A DNA stretch of 64,000 nucleotides, taken from contig NZ_JAHHDS010000003.1 in assembly GCF_019739195.1 (NCBI RefSeq), positions 496,001 to 560,000 on the forward strand, given 5' to 3'. The notes under the pieces were generated by a model that did no database searches, was not told where the DNA came from, and saw only the letters and a program-made list of their open reading frames with translations. Positions 41,860 to 49,959 of this stretch are shown piece by piece. Source of the stretch: Microcella sp. (lineage in GTDB: Bacteria; Actinomycetota; Actinomycetes; Actinomycetales; Microbacteriaceae). A program made the translations under genes and the position numbers. Within the stretch, counting starts at the first letter, position 1. The number at the start of each line of letters is the position of its first letter.

Positions 41860-43887
41860 ATGGCGGCACGCTGGCACCGTTCGACTTCCACGGCGTCGCG
41901 CGTGCAGCGCAGTGGCGCGATCCTCGCCCTCTCGAGCGCCCTGCTACTCGGCGCCGCGACTCCCGCCCTCGCCGCGCCGCCGGTCGATCTGGCGGGCGCC
42001 TATGTGGTCGACGAGGCCGGAGTGCTCGGCAGCGATCTCTCGCGCGTCGAATCAGCGATCGATCGGCTCTTTGAGGCCTCGGGAGCGGGCCTGTACATCA
42101 TCGTCGTCGATCGTTTCGAGGGATCGGCCGACGCGCTCGCCTGGGCAGACGCGTCGGCCGCGATCTCAGGACTCGGAGATCGGGATGCTCTGCTCGCGAT
42201 TGCCGTCGACGATCGTGAGTACGCCACGAGCGTCGGTGTCACGTTTCCGGCGAGTGACGCACAGCTCGAGACTGCCGAGACGGATGCTCTGATTCCCGAG
42301 CTGCGCAACGACAACTGGGCGGCGGGCATCATCGCCTACGCCGACAGCTTGACGGCAGCGACGGGCGATGGCTCCTCCGGCGGCGATGACAGCAGTAGCA
42401 CCGGCGGCATTCCGATCGTGCCGATCGTGCTGGGCGCGGGCGGCATCGGCGCGGCCTGGTTCTTCATCGCTCGCGCACGGCGCAAGAAGAACCCGGTGAC
42501 GGCGGCCGTCGACGCGCAGTCGACCGCCGAGCTCGACCAGACAGCGTCGCGCCGACTCGTGCAGGTTGACGACGCGCTCACGACGAGCGAGCAGGAGCTC
42601 GGTTTCGCCGAGGCGCAGTTCGGTACTGCGCCGACCGAAGGCTTCCGTTCCGCTCTGACGCAAGCGAAGGCGCTCGTCGCCGATGCCTTCCGCGTGCGCC
42701 GCGAACTCGACGATGAGAACCCCGAGACTGACGAGCAGAAGCGCGAAGCGCTGCTGCGCATCGTCGCGGCGTGCGACGAGGCCGACGACCTGATCGAAGC
42801 GCAAGAAGACGCCTTCGACGCCCTGCGCGACGTCGAGAAAGACTTGCCGGCGGCGCTGGCCGCAGCGACGAGCGCCCGCGATGCGGCGCCCGCCGCTCTC
42901 ACCGCGGCCGAAGCAACCGTGCGGCGGCTCACGGCCGAGTACAGCGCCGCCGCGATCGCGAGCGTGGTCGAGACCCCCGCGCAGGCGAAGCGGCTGCTCG
43001 AGCTCGCCGACACCGAACTCGCCGAGGCGACGGCGCGGCAGCAGGCGGGCGAGTCGAGCGAGGCAGCGGTCGACGTGCGGTCAGCGCAACTCGCGCTCGC
43101 GCAGCTCACGAGCGCCACGGCCGCCGTCGAGCGTCTTGCCGCCGACCTCGGTGAGGCGCGCACCGCGGTGGCCGCGCAGAGCGACGACCTTCGCCAGGGC
43201 ATCGCCAGCGCTGCCGCCCTGCCCGAGAGCGCGACGCTCGCGGGAGCGGTCGCCGCTGCAGAGTCGGCCTTGTCGAGCATCGACACGGGTGACCCGATCG
43301 CTGCCCTCGAACGACTGATCGCCGTCGACCGCGAGCTCGATGCGCAGTTGGCAGGCGCACGCGAAGAGAGTGAGCGGCGGGAGAAGGCTGAGGCGGCGCT
43401 CGACCGCACCCTTGCCTCGGCGCGCAGTCGCATTCTCAGCGCCACGGAGTACGTGACCTCGCACCGCGGAGCAGTCGGAGCCGACGCGCGCTCGAGACTC
43501 GCCGAAGCCCAGGCGCAAGAGCAGGTGGCCGCGAGCACTCGAGCGAGTGACCCCGTAGGCGCGCTCGCGGCTGCCCAGCGTGCTCTCGACCTTGCGGGTC
43601 TCGCCCTGAGCTCTGCCGAGAATGATGTGCGGGGCGCCATGGCCCCGAGCGGTCTCGTCGGCGGCTACGGCGGCGGCGGCCGCGGAGGCGGCGTCAGTGA
43701 CGCGATCATCGGCGGCCTCATCGGCGGCTTGCTGAGTGGCGGCGGAGGATTCGGCGGCGGATCGAGCCGCCCGCGCTTCGGATCCAGCGGCGGATCGAGC
43801 AGCCGTCGCCCCTCCAGCGGCGGCAGCACGCGCCGTTCGTCGTCGTCGCGTTCGTCGGGCCGTCGCGGCGGCGGCGGCCGGTTCTGA
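41860..43887 (+). CDS. TPM-domain (YgcG-like) envelope protein
   Basis: A 675-aa protein. An N-terminal signal peptide ends near APALAAPPVD. Residues about 50-170 are a TPM domain (YVVDEAGVLGSDLSRVESAI, LAIAVDDREYATSVGVTF). A membrane helix follows at about 183-205 (IPIVPIVLGAGGIGAAWFFI), then a long charged Ala/Glu/Arg coiled-coil region to about 590 on the cytoplasmic side, and a Gly/Ser/Arg-rich tail from about 594 (GGYGGGGRGGG). TPM proteins are linked to membrane-protein quality or photosystem repair. A PspA homologue follows 60 bases later, suggesting a joint envelope-stress role. Confidence 0.88.
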   Translation: MAARWHRSTSTASRVQRSGAILALSSALLLGAATPALAAPPVDLAGAYVVDEAGVLGSDLSRVESAIDRLFEASGAGLYIIVVDRFEGSADALAWADASAAISGLGDRDALLAIAVDDREYATSVGVTFPASDAQLETAETDALIPELRNDNWAAGIIAYADSLTAATGDGSSGGDDSSSTGGIPIVPIVLGAGGIGAAWFFIARARRKKNPVTAAVDAQSTAELDQTASRRLVQVDDALTTSEQELGFAEAQFGTAPTEGFRSALTQAKALVADAFRVRRELDDENPETDEQKREALLRIVAACDEADDLIEAQEDAFDALRDVEKDLPAALAAATSARDAAPAALTAAEATVRRLTAEYSAAAIASVVETPAQAKRLLELADTELAEATARQQAGESSEAAVDVRSAQLALAQLTSATAAVERLAADLGEARTAVAAQSDDLRQGIASAAALPESATLAGAVAAAESALSSIDTGDPIAALERLIAVDRELDAQLAGAREESERREKAEAALDRTLASARSRILSATEYVTSHRGAVGADARSRLAEAQAQEQVAASTRASDPVGALAAAQRALDLAGLALSSAENDVRGAMAPSGLVGGYGGGGRGGGVSDAIIGGLIGGLLSGGGGFGGGSSRPRFGSSGGSSSRRPSSGGSTRRSSSSRSSGRRGGGGRF

Positions 43888-43947
43888 CCCGCTGCAGAGA
43901 CCCCCAACGTTCCTCTTCCTGAGTCCACTGAGAGAAAGGCACCACCG

Positions 43948-44682
43948 ATGTCCAAGCAGTCCATCTTCGGCCGCATCGCCCAGCTCGCGAAGGCCAACAT
44001 CCACGCCCTGCTCGACTCGGCTGAAGACCCCGAGAAGATGCTCGACCAGATGGTGCGCGACTACACCTCGAGCATTCAAGAGGCCGAGGCCGCCATCGCC
44101 CAGACCATCGGCAACCTGCGCCTGCTCGAGCAGGACCACGCCGAAGACGTCGCCGCCGCGCAAGACTGGGGCCGCAAGGCTCTCGCCGCGAGCGCCAAGG
44201 CCGACGAACTGCGCACGGCCGGCAACACGGCCGACGCCGACAAGTTCGACAACCTCGCCAAGGTGGCCCTCGGCAAGCAGCTGCAGGCCGAGACCGAGGC
44301 GAAGACCGTCGAGCCGACGATCATCAACCAAAACGCGATCGTCGACCAGCTCAAGAGCGGCCTCGAGGCCATGAAGGGCAAGCTCGACCAGTTGCGGTCG
44401 CAGCGCGACCAGCTGATCGCCCGCGCCAAGATCGCTGATGCGCAGGCTCAGGTCATCGACGCCGTCGGCAGCATCGACATCATGGACCCGACGAGCGAGC
44501 TCGGCCGGTTCGAGGAGAAGATCCGGCGCGAAGAAGCCAAAGTCATGGGCCGTCAAGAGCTCGCCGCGTCGACGCTCGACGCGCAGTTCGAGTCGCTCGA
44601 GAACGTCGGCGTTGAGATCGAGGTCGAAGCGCGCCTCGCTGCGCTGAAGTCAGGGGCGTCGCAGCAGGCGCTCGGTCAGTAG
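43948..44682 (+). CDS. pspA: PspA/IM30 phage-shock protein A family
   Basis: A 244-aa coiled-coil ESCRT-III-like protein that binds and protects the cytoplasmic membrane. The family N-terminus is SIFGRIAQLAKANIHALLDS followed by EDPEKMLDQMVRDYTSSIQE; the remainder is long heptad helices, with SIDIMDPTSELGRFEEKIRR near the end. The ribosome binding site is GAGAAAGG. It stands between a TPM-domain membrane protein and a DUF418-type protein. No PspC or PspF genes are seen, as usual in actinobacteria. Confidence 0.93.
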   Translation: MSKQSIFGRIAQLAKANIHALLDSAEDPEKMLDQMVRDYTSSIQEAEAAIAQTIGNLRLLEQDHAEDVAAAQDWGRKALAASAKADELRTAGNTADADKFDNLAKVALGKQLQAETEAKTVEPTIINQNAIVDQLKSGLEAMKGKLDQLRSQRDQLIARAKIADAQAQVIDAVGSIDIMDPTSELGRFEEKIRREEAKVMGRQELAASTLDAQFESLENVGVEIEVEARLAALKSGASQQALGQ

Positions 44683-44685
44683 TCA

Positions 44686-45753
44686 ATGCCCGTGACGAGG
44701 TCGGGGCAGGCGCCCACCGGCGCGCTCGCCCCGACCGCGTCGGTGCGCTTCAGCGGCATCGATGCCGCTCGGGGGCTCGCCGTCATCGGCATGATGGCGG
44801 CCCACGTCTGGCCGCGTGACGATACCCAGGGTGAGCTTCTGGTCGACGGCCGCCCGTCGATGCTCTTCGCCGTCGTCGCGGGAGTCGCGCTCGGCATCGT
44901 GGCCGGCGGTGCCGACTGTGGGGCGGTGCCGCGCACGACGGCTCGGTGGCGCCTGGTCATTCGCGCCGCACTGCTCTTCACGCTGGGGCTGCTGCTCTGG
45001 ATGCTCCCCAGCGGCATCGCTATCATCCTCGACTACTACGGGCTCATGTTTGCGCTGATGCTCCCCCTGCTCTTCCTGCCTCGACTCGCGCTCATCGGCG
45101 TCGGCGCGGCGCTGCTCGTCTCAGCACCGTTGCTGCGCGATGCCGTCATTGCCGACGGAGCGGCTCTCGACGAGCCCTGGGCGACCGCAAGCGAGTACCT
45201 GTTGACGGGGTACTACCCGGTGCTGCTCTGGTTGCCGCTACTCATCACAGGTCTGCTGTGCGCGCGGTCAGACCTCGCGGCAACGCGCACGCGGCTGCTG
45301 ATGCTCACGCTCGGCGCACTGGCGAGCGTCGCGGGCTATGGAGCAGCCCTGGTGCTTCCCGAGGTGAGCGCCGAGGCCCACAGTTCTACGGTCGCCGAGC
45401 TGCTCGGCTCAGGCGGTCTCGCGGTCGCGGTCATCGCCCTCTCGCTTGTGCTGCTCGATCGACCGGGCACCTCACGGGCCCTCTCGATCGCCGCGCTCCC
45501 CCTCGTCAGCATCGGGCGCATGCCGCTCACGATCTACACCGGGCACGTGCTCGTGATCGCGGGCTTCGCCTCGCTGGGGCCCGCGGGTCTCTTCGAGCCC
45601 GAGGTGGGCATTCCGCTGTTCATGGGCTTGACCATTGCTGCTGTGCTCATTGCCGGGGCGTTCCAAGCGCTGCGCTTGCGAGGCCCCCTTGAGGCGGCGG
45701 TCTCCGGGCTTGCAGGGCTGGCCGGTCGTCGCGGTGCCACAATGGGCGCATGA
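44686..45753 (+). CDS. DUF418/acyltransferase-like multi-pass membrane protein
   Basis: A 355-aa membrane protein with about ten helices. The N-terminal RFSGIDAARGLAVIGMMAAH is the heparan-acetyltransferase/DUF1624-type start, and the C-terminal SIGRMPLTIYTGHVLVIAGF is typical of DUF418 proteins. A transacylase role is suggested by homologues but unproven. It begins 3 bases after pspA stops and overlaps the arginase-family start by 4 bases (ATGA, 45750-45753), so it is read as part of the pspA transcript. Confidence 0.85.
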   Translation: MPVTRSGQAPTGALAPTASVRFSGIDAARGLAVIGMMAAHVWPRDDTQGELLVDGRPSMLFAVVAGVALGIVAGGADCGAVPRTTARWRLVIRAALLFTLGLLLWMLPSGIAIILDYYGLMFALMLPLLFLPRLALIGVGAALLVSAPLLRDAVIADGAALDEPWATASEYLLTGYYPVLLWLPLLITGLLCARSDLAATRTRLLMLTLGALASVAGYGAALVLPEVSAEAHSSTVAELLGSGGLAVAVIALSLVLLDRPGTSRALSIAALPLVSIGRMPLTIYTGHVLVIAGFASLGPAGLFEPEVGIPLFMGLTIAAVLIAGAFQALRLRGPLEAAVSGLAGLAGRRGATMGA

Positions 45754-46595
45754 CCAGCAGCTTCGTCGTCGTTCCGCAGTGGCAGGGCTCGGGGTCGTCG
45801 CGCGCGATGCGTCTCGTCGACGGCGCGGAGAGCATCCGTCGGCAGCTTCCGAAGGCGGCGACGCACCTCGTCGATGCGCCTCTCGAAGCGGGCGATGCGG
45901 AGGGCACCGGCATTCTGCGGTACAGCTCGATCAGACTCGTGCGCGAGCGCCTGCAGCGCCAGCTGTCAGAGCTCGACGGCACCCCCATCGTCGTCGGCGG
46001 CGACTGCGGGGTCGAATACGGTGCGATCGAGCACGCTGCCAGGTCGGGGCGCGTCGTGCTGCTCTGGGCTGATGCGCATGCCGACCTGAACACGCCCGAG
46101 TCGTCGCCGAGCGGGGCTTTTCACGGCATGGTGCTGCGCGCTCTCATCGACGAGGGCATCGTCGATGCCGCCGACGTGCTGCTGCTGGGCGTGCGCGACC
46201 TCGACGATGCCGAGGCCGAGTTCATCGACTCTCGTGCGATGCGGCGCGTGAAGGCACAGGAGGTCGGCGCTGCTGTCGCTGACCGCGCCGCCGCCGCTCG
46301 AGAAAGCGGCCACGAACCGGTGCTCTACGTGCATGTCGACCTCGACGTGCTCGACCCCGCCGTCTTTGCGGGCGTGGGCTTTCCGGCGCCGTTCGGCATT
46401 GACCTCGCCTCGCTGACCCAGGCCGTCACCGATGCCCGTGCTGCTCTCGCGCTCGCGGGCGCTGGTCTCACCGAATATGCGCCGGCCCTCGTCGACGACG
46501 GCGACAGCGACATCGACGACGATGACGACGGGGAGTTCGCCTCTAGCGACGACCTCTCAGCGATTCTGCGCATCGTCGCCGCGCTCAGTCGCTGA
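45750..46595 (+). CDS. Arginase/agmatinase family protein with Cys for one metal His
   Basis: A 281-aa ureohydrolase-fold protein. Metal motifs two and three are intact: DAHADL at 108-113 and VDLDVLDP with Asp197/Asp199. In motif one the usual GGDH is GGDC (Cys86, VVGGDCGVEYGA). Arginase-family enzymes hydrolyse guanidino compounds at a dimanganese site, so the substitution may change metal or substrate. The C-terminal part has an acidic Asp-rich loop (DDGDSDIDDDDDGEFASSDD). Calling it arginase proper would be too specific. Confidence 0.85.
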   Translation: MTSSFVVVPQWQGSGSSRAMRLVDGAESIRRQLPKAATHLVDAPLEAGDAEGTGILRYSSIRLVRERLQRQLSELDGTPIVVGGDCGVEYGAIEHAARSGRVVLLWADAHADLNTPESSPSGAFHGMVLRALIDEGIVDAADVLLLGVRDLDDAEAEFIDSRAMRRVKAQEVGAAVADRAAAARESGHEPVLYVHVDLDVLDPAVFAGVGFPAPFGIDLASLTQAVTDARAALALAGAGLTEYAPALVDDGDSDIDDDDDGEFASSDDLSAILRIVAALSR

Positions 46596-46631
46596 GTCAC
46601 AAACCCGCCGCATGGCCCATGGTCGCGTCGC

Positions 46632-46637
46632 TACGCT
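46632..46637 (+). promoter_or_regulatory. -10 box of a probable leaderless transcript
   Basis: TACGCT (within GCTACGCT) lies 7 bases before ATG 46645; no ribosome binding site is seen. Confidence 0.45.
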
Positions 46638-46644
46638 GTCGGGC

Positions 46645-47442
46645 ATGACCGACACCGAGACACCTGCTCGCATCTCCGTCGAGCGCGACGGGCACGTGCT
46701 GCTCATCGGCCTCGACCGTGCCGACAAGCGCAACGCCGCCGACGTCGCCATGCTCGAGCAGCTGGCCCTGGCCTATGGCGAGCTCGACCGCGACCCCGAC
46801 CTGCGCGTCGGCGTGGTCTTCGCGCACGGCGATCACTTCACGGGCGGGCTCGACCTCGCCGACGTTGTTCCGCGCATCGGCCCGAAGGGCCTCGCCATGG
46901 TGCCCGATGGCGGCATTCACCCCTGGGGCATGGACGGCACGCGCGTGCGCAAGCCCGTCGTGCTCGCGGTGCAGGGCACGTGCCTGACGCTCGGCGTCGA
47001 ACTGGCTCTCGCGAGCGACATCGTCGTCGCCGCGAGCGACACCGTGTTCGCGCAGCTCGAAGTAGCGCGTGCGATTCTTCCGTTCGGCGGGGCGACGACG
47101 CGCTTCGCCGCTGCGGCTGGGTGGGGCAACGCCATGAAGTGGATGCTCACGGGCGACAGGTTCGACGCCGTTGAGGCGCACCGCATGGGCCTCGTGCAGG
47201 AGGTCGTGGCGCCGGGAGAGCAGCTCTCGCGCGCTCGCGAGCTGGCCGGTCGGATCGCGGCGCAGGCTCCCCTGGCCGTGCAGGCGACGCTCGCGAACGC
47301 GCGACTCGCGGTGCGAGACGGCGAGGCGGCCGCCGAGGCTCAGCTGCCGGGCGAGCTCGTGCGCCTCATGCAGACTGAGGATGCGCGCATCGGCATGCAG
47401 GCTTTTCTCACTCGCACCGACCCGGAGTTCGTGGGACGGTAG
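46645..47442 (+). CDS. Enoyl-CoA hydratase/isomerase (crotonase family)
   Basis: A 265-aa crotonase-fold protein acting on acyl-CoA thioesters. The oxyanion-hole segments are FAHGDHFTGGLDLADVVPR and VQGTCLTLGVELALASDIVV. The N-terminal strand (VLLIGLDRADKRNAADVAML) and the helical GWGNAMKWMLTGDRFDA block are conserved. The exact substrate and the acid/base residue are not assignable by eye. It probably starts leaderless at ATG 46645. The following disulfide reductase begins 4 bases after its stop. Confidence 0.9.
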   Translation: MTDTETPARISVERDGHVLLIGLDRADKRNAADVAMLEQLALAYGELDRDPDLRVGVVFAHGDHFTGGLDLADVVPRIGPKGLAMVPDGGIHPWGMDGTRVRKPVVLAVQGTCLTLGVELALASDIVVAASDTVFAQLEVARAILPFGGATTRFAAAAGWGNAMKWMLTGDRFDAVEAHRMGLVQEVVAPGEQLSRARELAGRIAAQAPLAVQATLANARLAVRDGEAAAEAQLPGELVRLMQTEDARIGMQAFLTRTDPEFVGR

Positions 47443-47446
47443 GCGC

Positions 47447-48904
47447 ATGCGCCCGCTTACGACCACCGCCCACACCGAACACGCGCCGCGAGATGAGTAC
47501 GACCTCGTCGTGATCGGGGCCGGGGCGGTCGGCGAGAACGTCGCCGACCGTGCGGTGCAGGGCGGGCTGAGTGTGCTCATCGTCGAGAGCGAGCTCGTCG
47601 GCGGCGAGTGCTCGTACTGGGCCTGCATGCCGTCGAAGGCGCTGCTGCGTGCCGGCAGCGTGCTGCGCGCCGCTCACGCGGTGCCGGGCGTGCGCGCCGC
47701 GATCACAGGCGGCATCGACGCCGAGGCTGTGCTCGCGAGCCGGGACGACGTCGCGAGCCACTGGAACGACGCCGGCCAGGTGCGCTGGCTGCAGAAGGCG
47801 GGCATCGCGCTGGCCCGCGGCCATGCGCGGCTCGACCGCGAGCGCCGCGTCATCATCACCGCTTCCGACGGTGCCACTCGTACGGTGACGGCGACCCACG
47901 CCGTCGCGATCTGCACCGGCAGCACGGCGGCCATGCCGCCCATCGACGGGCTCGAGGCCGCTCGCCCGTGGACCTCGCGCGAGATCACGAGCACCGAGGC
48001 AATTCCCGCGCGCCTCGCCATCATCGGTGGCGGCGTCGTCGGGTGCGAGATGGCGACCGCCTTCACGAGTCTCGGCAGCGCCGTCACCCTGCTGGCCCGC
48101 AGCGGGCTGCTGGCGGGCGTGGAGGAGTTCGCGGGCGAGGCCGTCGCCGAGCGGCTGCGCGCCGACGGAGCCGAGGTGCTGCTCAGCACGAGCCCCGAGC
48201 ACGTCGAGCGCAGGGCCGACGGCACCGTCGCCCTGACTCTGCCGGGCGGCCGCGCGCTCGAGGTCGACGAGGTCGTCGTCGCGACGGGTCGCGCGCCCGT
48301 GACGGGTGACCTCGGGCTCGAGACCATCGGGCTCGAGCCCGGCACGTGGCTCGACGTCGATGACACCCTGCAGGTGCGTGGCTACGACTGGCTCTATGCC
48401 GTCGGCGACGTCAACCACCGGGCACTGCTCACCCACCAGGGCAAGTACCAGGCCCGAGCGGCGGGAGACGTGATCGCGGCGCGCGCGAGCGGAGCATCCG
48501 TCGACGACGCACCGTGGGGTGCGCACGTGGCAACGGCGGACCACGACGCGGTGCCGCAAGTGACCTTCACGAGCCCCGAGGTGGCGAGCGTCGGGCTCAC
48601 GGCGCAGCAGGCCGAGGCGAAGGGCGTGCGCACGCGAGTGGTCGACTACGAGCTCGGCTGGCTCGCCGGGGCGACCGTGCACGGCGACGACTACCGCGGC
48701 ACGGCCCGCATGGTGGTCGACGAAGACCGCGGCGTCATCGTCGGGTTCACCCTCGTCGGCGACGACGTCGGCGAGCTGCTGCACGCCGCCACGATCGCCA
48801 TCGTCGGCGAGGTTCCGATCTCGCGACTGTGGCACGCCGTGCCCTCGTACCCGACGCTCAGCGAGATCTGGTTGCGGCTGCTCGAGGGCTACGGGCGGCC
48901 GTGA
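47447..48904 (+). CDS. Pyridine nucleotide-disulfide oxidoreductase (lipoamide dehydrogenase-like)
   Basis: A 485-aa class I flavoprotein disulfide reductase. The FAD motif is LVVIGAGAVGENVADRAV, the redox pair Cys55/Cys60 in GGECSYWACMPSKALL (CX4C), the NAD(P) motif AIIGGGVVGCEMATAF, the FAD ribityl motif WLYAVGDVN, and the C-terminal His-Glu pair in HAVPSYPTLSE. It is not beside any 2-oxo acid dehydrogenase gene, so it is probably a mercuric-reductase- or quinone-reductase-like paralogue rather than the housekeeping enzyme. It overlaps the next gene by 4 bases (GTGA). Confidence 0.92.
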   Translation: MRPLTTTAHTEHAPRDEYDLVVIGAGAVGENVADRAVQGGLSVLIVESELVGGECSYWACMPSKALLRAGSVLRAAHAVPGVRAAITGGIDAEAVLASRDDVASHWNDAGQVRWLQKAGIALARGHARLDRERRVIITASDGATRTVTATHAVAICTGSTAAMPPIDGLEAARPWTSREITSTEAIPARLAIIGGGVVGCEMATAFTSLGSAVTLLARSGLLAGVEEFAGEAVAERLRADGAEVLLSTSPEHVERRADGTVALTLPGGRALEVDEVVVATGRAPVTGDLGLETIGLEPGTWLDVDDTLQVRGYDWLYAVGDVNHRALLTHQGKYQARAAGDVIAARASGASVDDAPWGAHVATADHDAVPQVTFTSPEVASVGLTAQQAEAKGVRTRVVDYELGWLAGATVHGDDYRGTARMVVDEDRGVIVGFTLVGDDVGELLHAATIAIVGEVPISRLWHAVPSYPTLSEIWLRLLEGYGRP

Positions 48905-49329
48905 CCGCTGCCTCTGCGCCGCGGAAGAGTAGGGCGGCACGTGCTGTCGACCGCCTGGCGCGCAACCGCGTCGTGCGTGCCGTCGGCCTGCACCCGGTGG
49001 TCGCGCGCCCCGGCTATTGGTTCGCGACCGCGGCGGGCGTCTCGTGGGGGGCCCTGCTCGGCGGTTTCAGGGTGTCGAAGCGCGGTGGAGTGATCGTCTG
49101 CGCAGGTCTGCCGCGCTGGGCCTTCGGGCGAGGAGGCACCACCATCGGCGCGGCCTACCTGACGCGCGACAACACCGCCGACACCGTGCTCGAGCACGAG
49201 GCCGTGCATCGTGCGCAGTGGAAGAGATACGGCCTCGCCTTCATTCCGCTCTACCTCGCCGCCGGGCGCGACGCGAAACGCAACCGCTTCGAAGTGGAGG
49301 CCGGACTCGACAAGGGCGGCTATCGCTAG
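48901..49329 (+). CDS. Small HEAVH-motif protein, unknown
   Basis: A 142-aa protein without a recognised family. The N-terminus is basic (PRKSRAARAVDRLARNRVVR), with a hydrophobic stretch (WFATAAGVSWGALLGGFRV). It carries HEAVH at 99-103 in VLEHEAVHRAQWKRYGLAFI and a later NRFEVEAGLDKGG with glutamates, consistent with a small HExxH zinc site. GTG 48901 overlaps the stop of the disulfide reductase (GTGA), so the two are coupled. Whether it is a peptidase is unknown. Confidence 0.78.
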   Translation: MTAASAPRKSRAARAVDRLARNRVVRAVGLHPVVARPGYWFATAAGVSWGALLGGFRVSKRGGVIVCAGLPRWAFGRGGTTIGAAYLTRDNTADTVLEHEAVHRAQWKRYGLAFIPLYLAAGRDAKRNRFEVEAGLDKGGYR

Positions 49330-49352
49330 TGCGCAAAGCCCTCGCGAAGCGC

Positions 49353-49358
49353 TACCCT
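49353..49358 (+). promoter_or_regulatory. -10 box of a probable leaderless transcript
   Basis: TACCCT (within GCTACCCT) lies 6 bases before ATG 49365, without a ribosome binding site. Confidence 0.45.
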
Positions 49359-49364
49359 GCGGGC

Positions 49365-49955
49365 ATGCGCCGATGGATGCTCGTACCTGCCGTGGTCATA
49401 CTTCTCGCGCTCTCCGGGTGCGCGCCCGAGACCGAGCCCGACGCGGAGCCCAGTGCGGAACCAAGTGCGATCGAACCCTCCGCGTCGAGCGAGCCCGCCC
49501 CCGAGCCCATCGTGCTGCCTGGCTGCGATGACATCTACTCGCCTGCCCTGGTAGCAGCACTTGAGGGTGAAGGCCGCACCTCGGAAGGCGACGTGAGCAC
49601 ACCGGGAGGCGGCGGGTGGGGAACCTTTGACGTCGGCATTGAGACGATCCTCGCCGCGATCGACGCTCGCGTGAGTTGCACCTGGATTCTCCCCGCCAGC
49701 GAGAGCGGCTCGACGACGTCGATTGCCGTGCTCGACGGTGTCTCACGCACCGCTCTCATCGCGGCCCTCGCGGGCGCCGGATTCACGGCGTCGACCACTC
49801 CCAGCGGCGATCTCTACACGCTCGCGGTCGAAGAAGAGTTCATCACTTACACCGAGGCTCACCTACTCACCTCAGACCTGTGGTTCGGAAGCGCCTATAG
49901 CTTCGGTGACGCCACGGTGCTGACCCTCGACGCAGCAGCCGAGCTGCTGCCGTAA
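49365..49955 (+). CDS. Putative lipoprotein A
   Basis: A 196-aa lipoprotein: basic start, hydrophobic segment and lipobox LLALSGC (Cys about 19), then a Pro/Glu/Ser-rich linker of about 30 residues and a small folded domain. The domain has conserved-looking cysteines (LPGCDDIY, VSCTWILP) and later TSDLWFGSAYSFGD. It resembles the lipoprotein at 51593 in layout: lipobox, acidic linker, Cys-x-x-Ile start, Ser-Cys strand, and a late Asp-Ser/Leu-Trp strand. The function is unknown. The two genes flank an amidase. Confidence 0.82.
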   Translation: MRRWMLVPAVVILLALSGCAPETEPDAEPSAEPSAIEPSASSEPAPEPIVLPGCDDIYSPALVAALEGEGRTSEGDVSTPGGGGWGTFDVGIETILAAIDARVSCTWILPASESGSTTSIAVLDGVSRTALIAALAGAGFTASTTPSGDLYTLAVEEEFITYTEAHLLTSDLWFGSAYSFGDATVLTLDAAAELLP

Positions 49956-49959
49956 CGAC

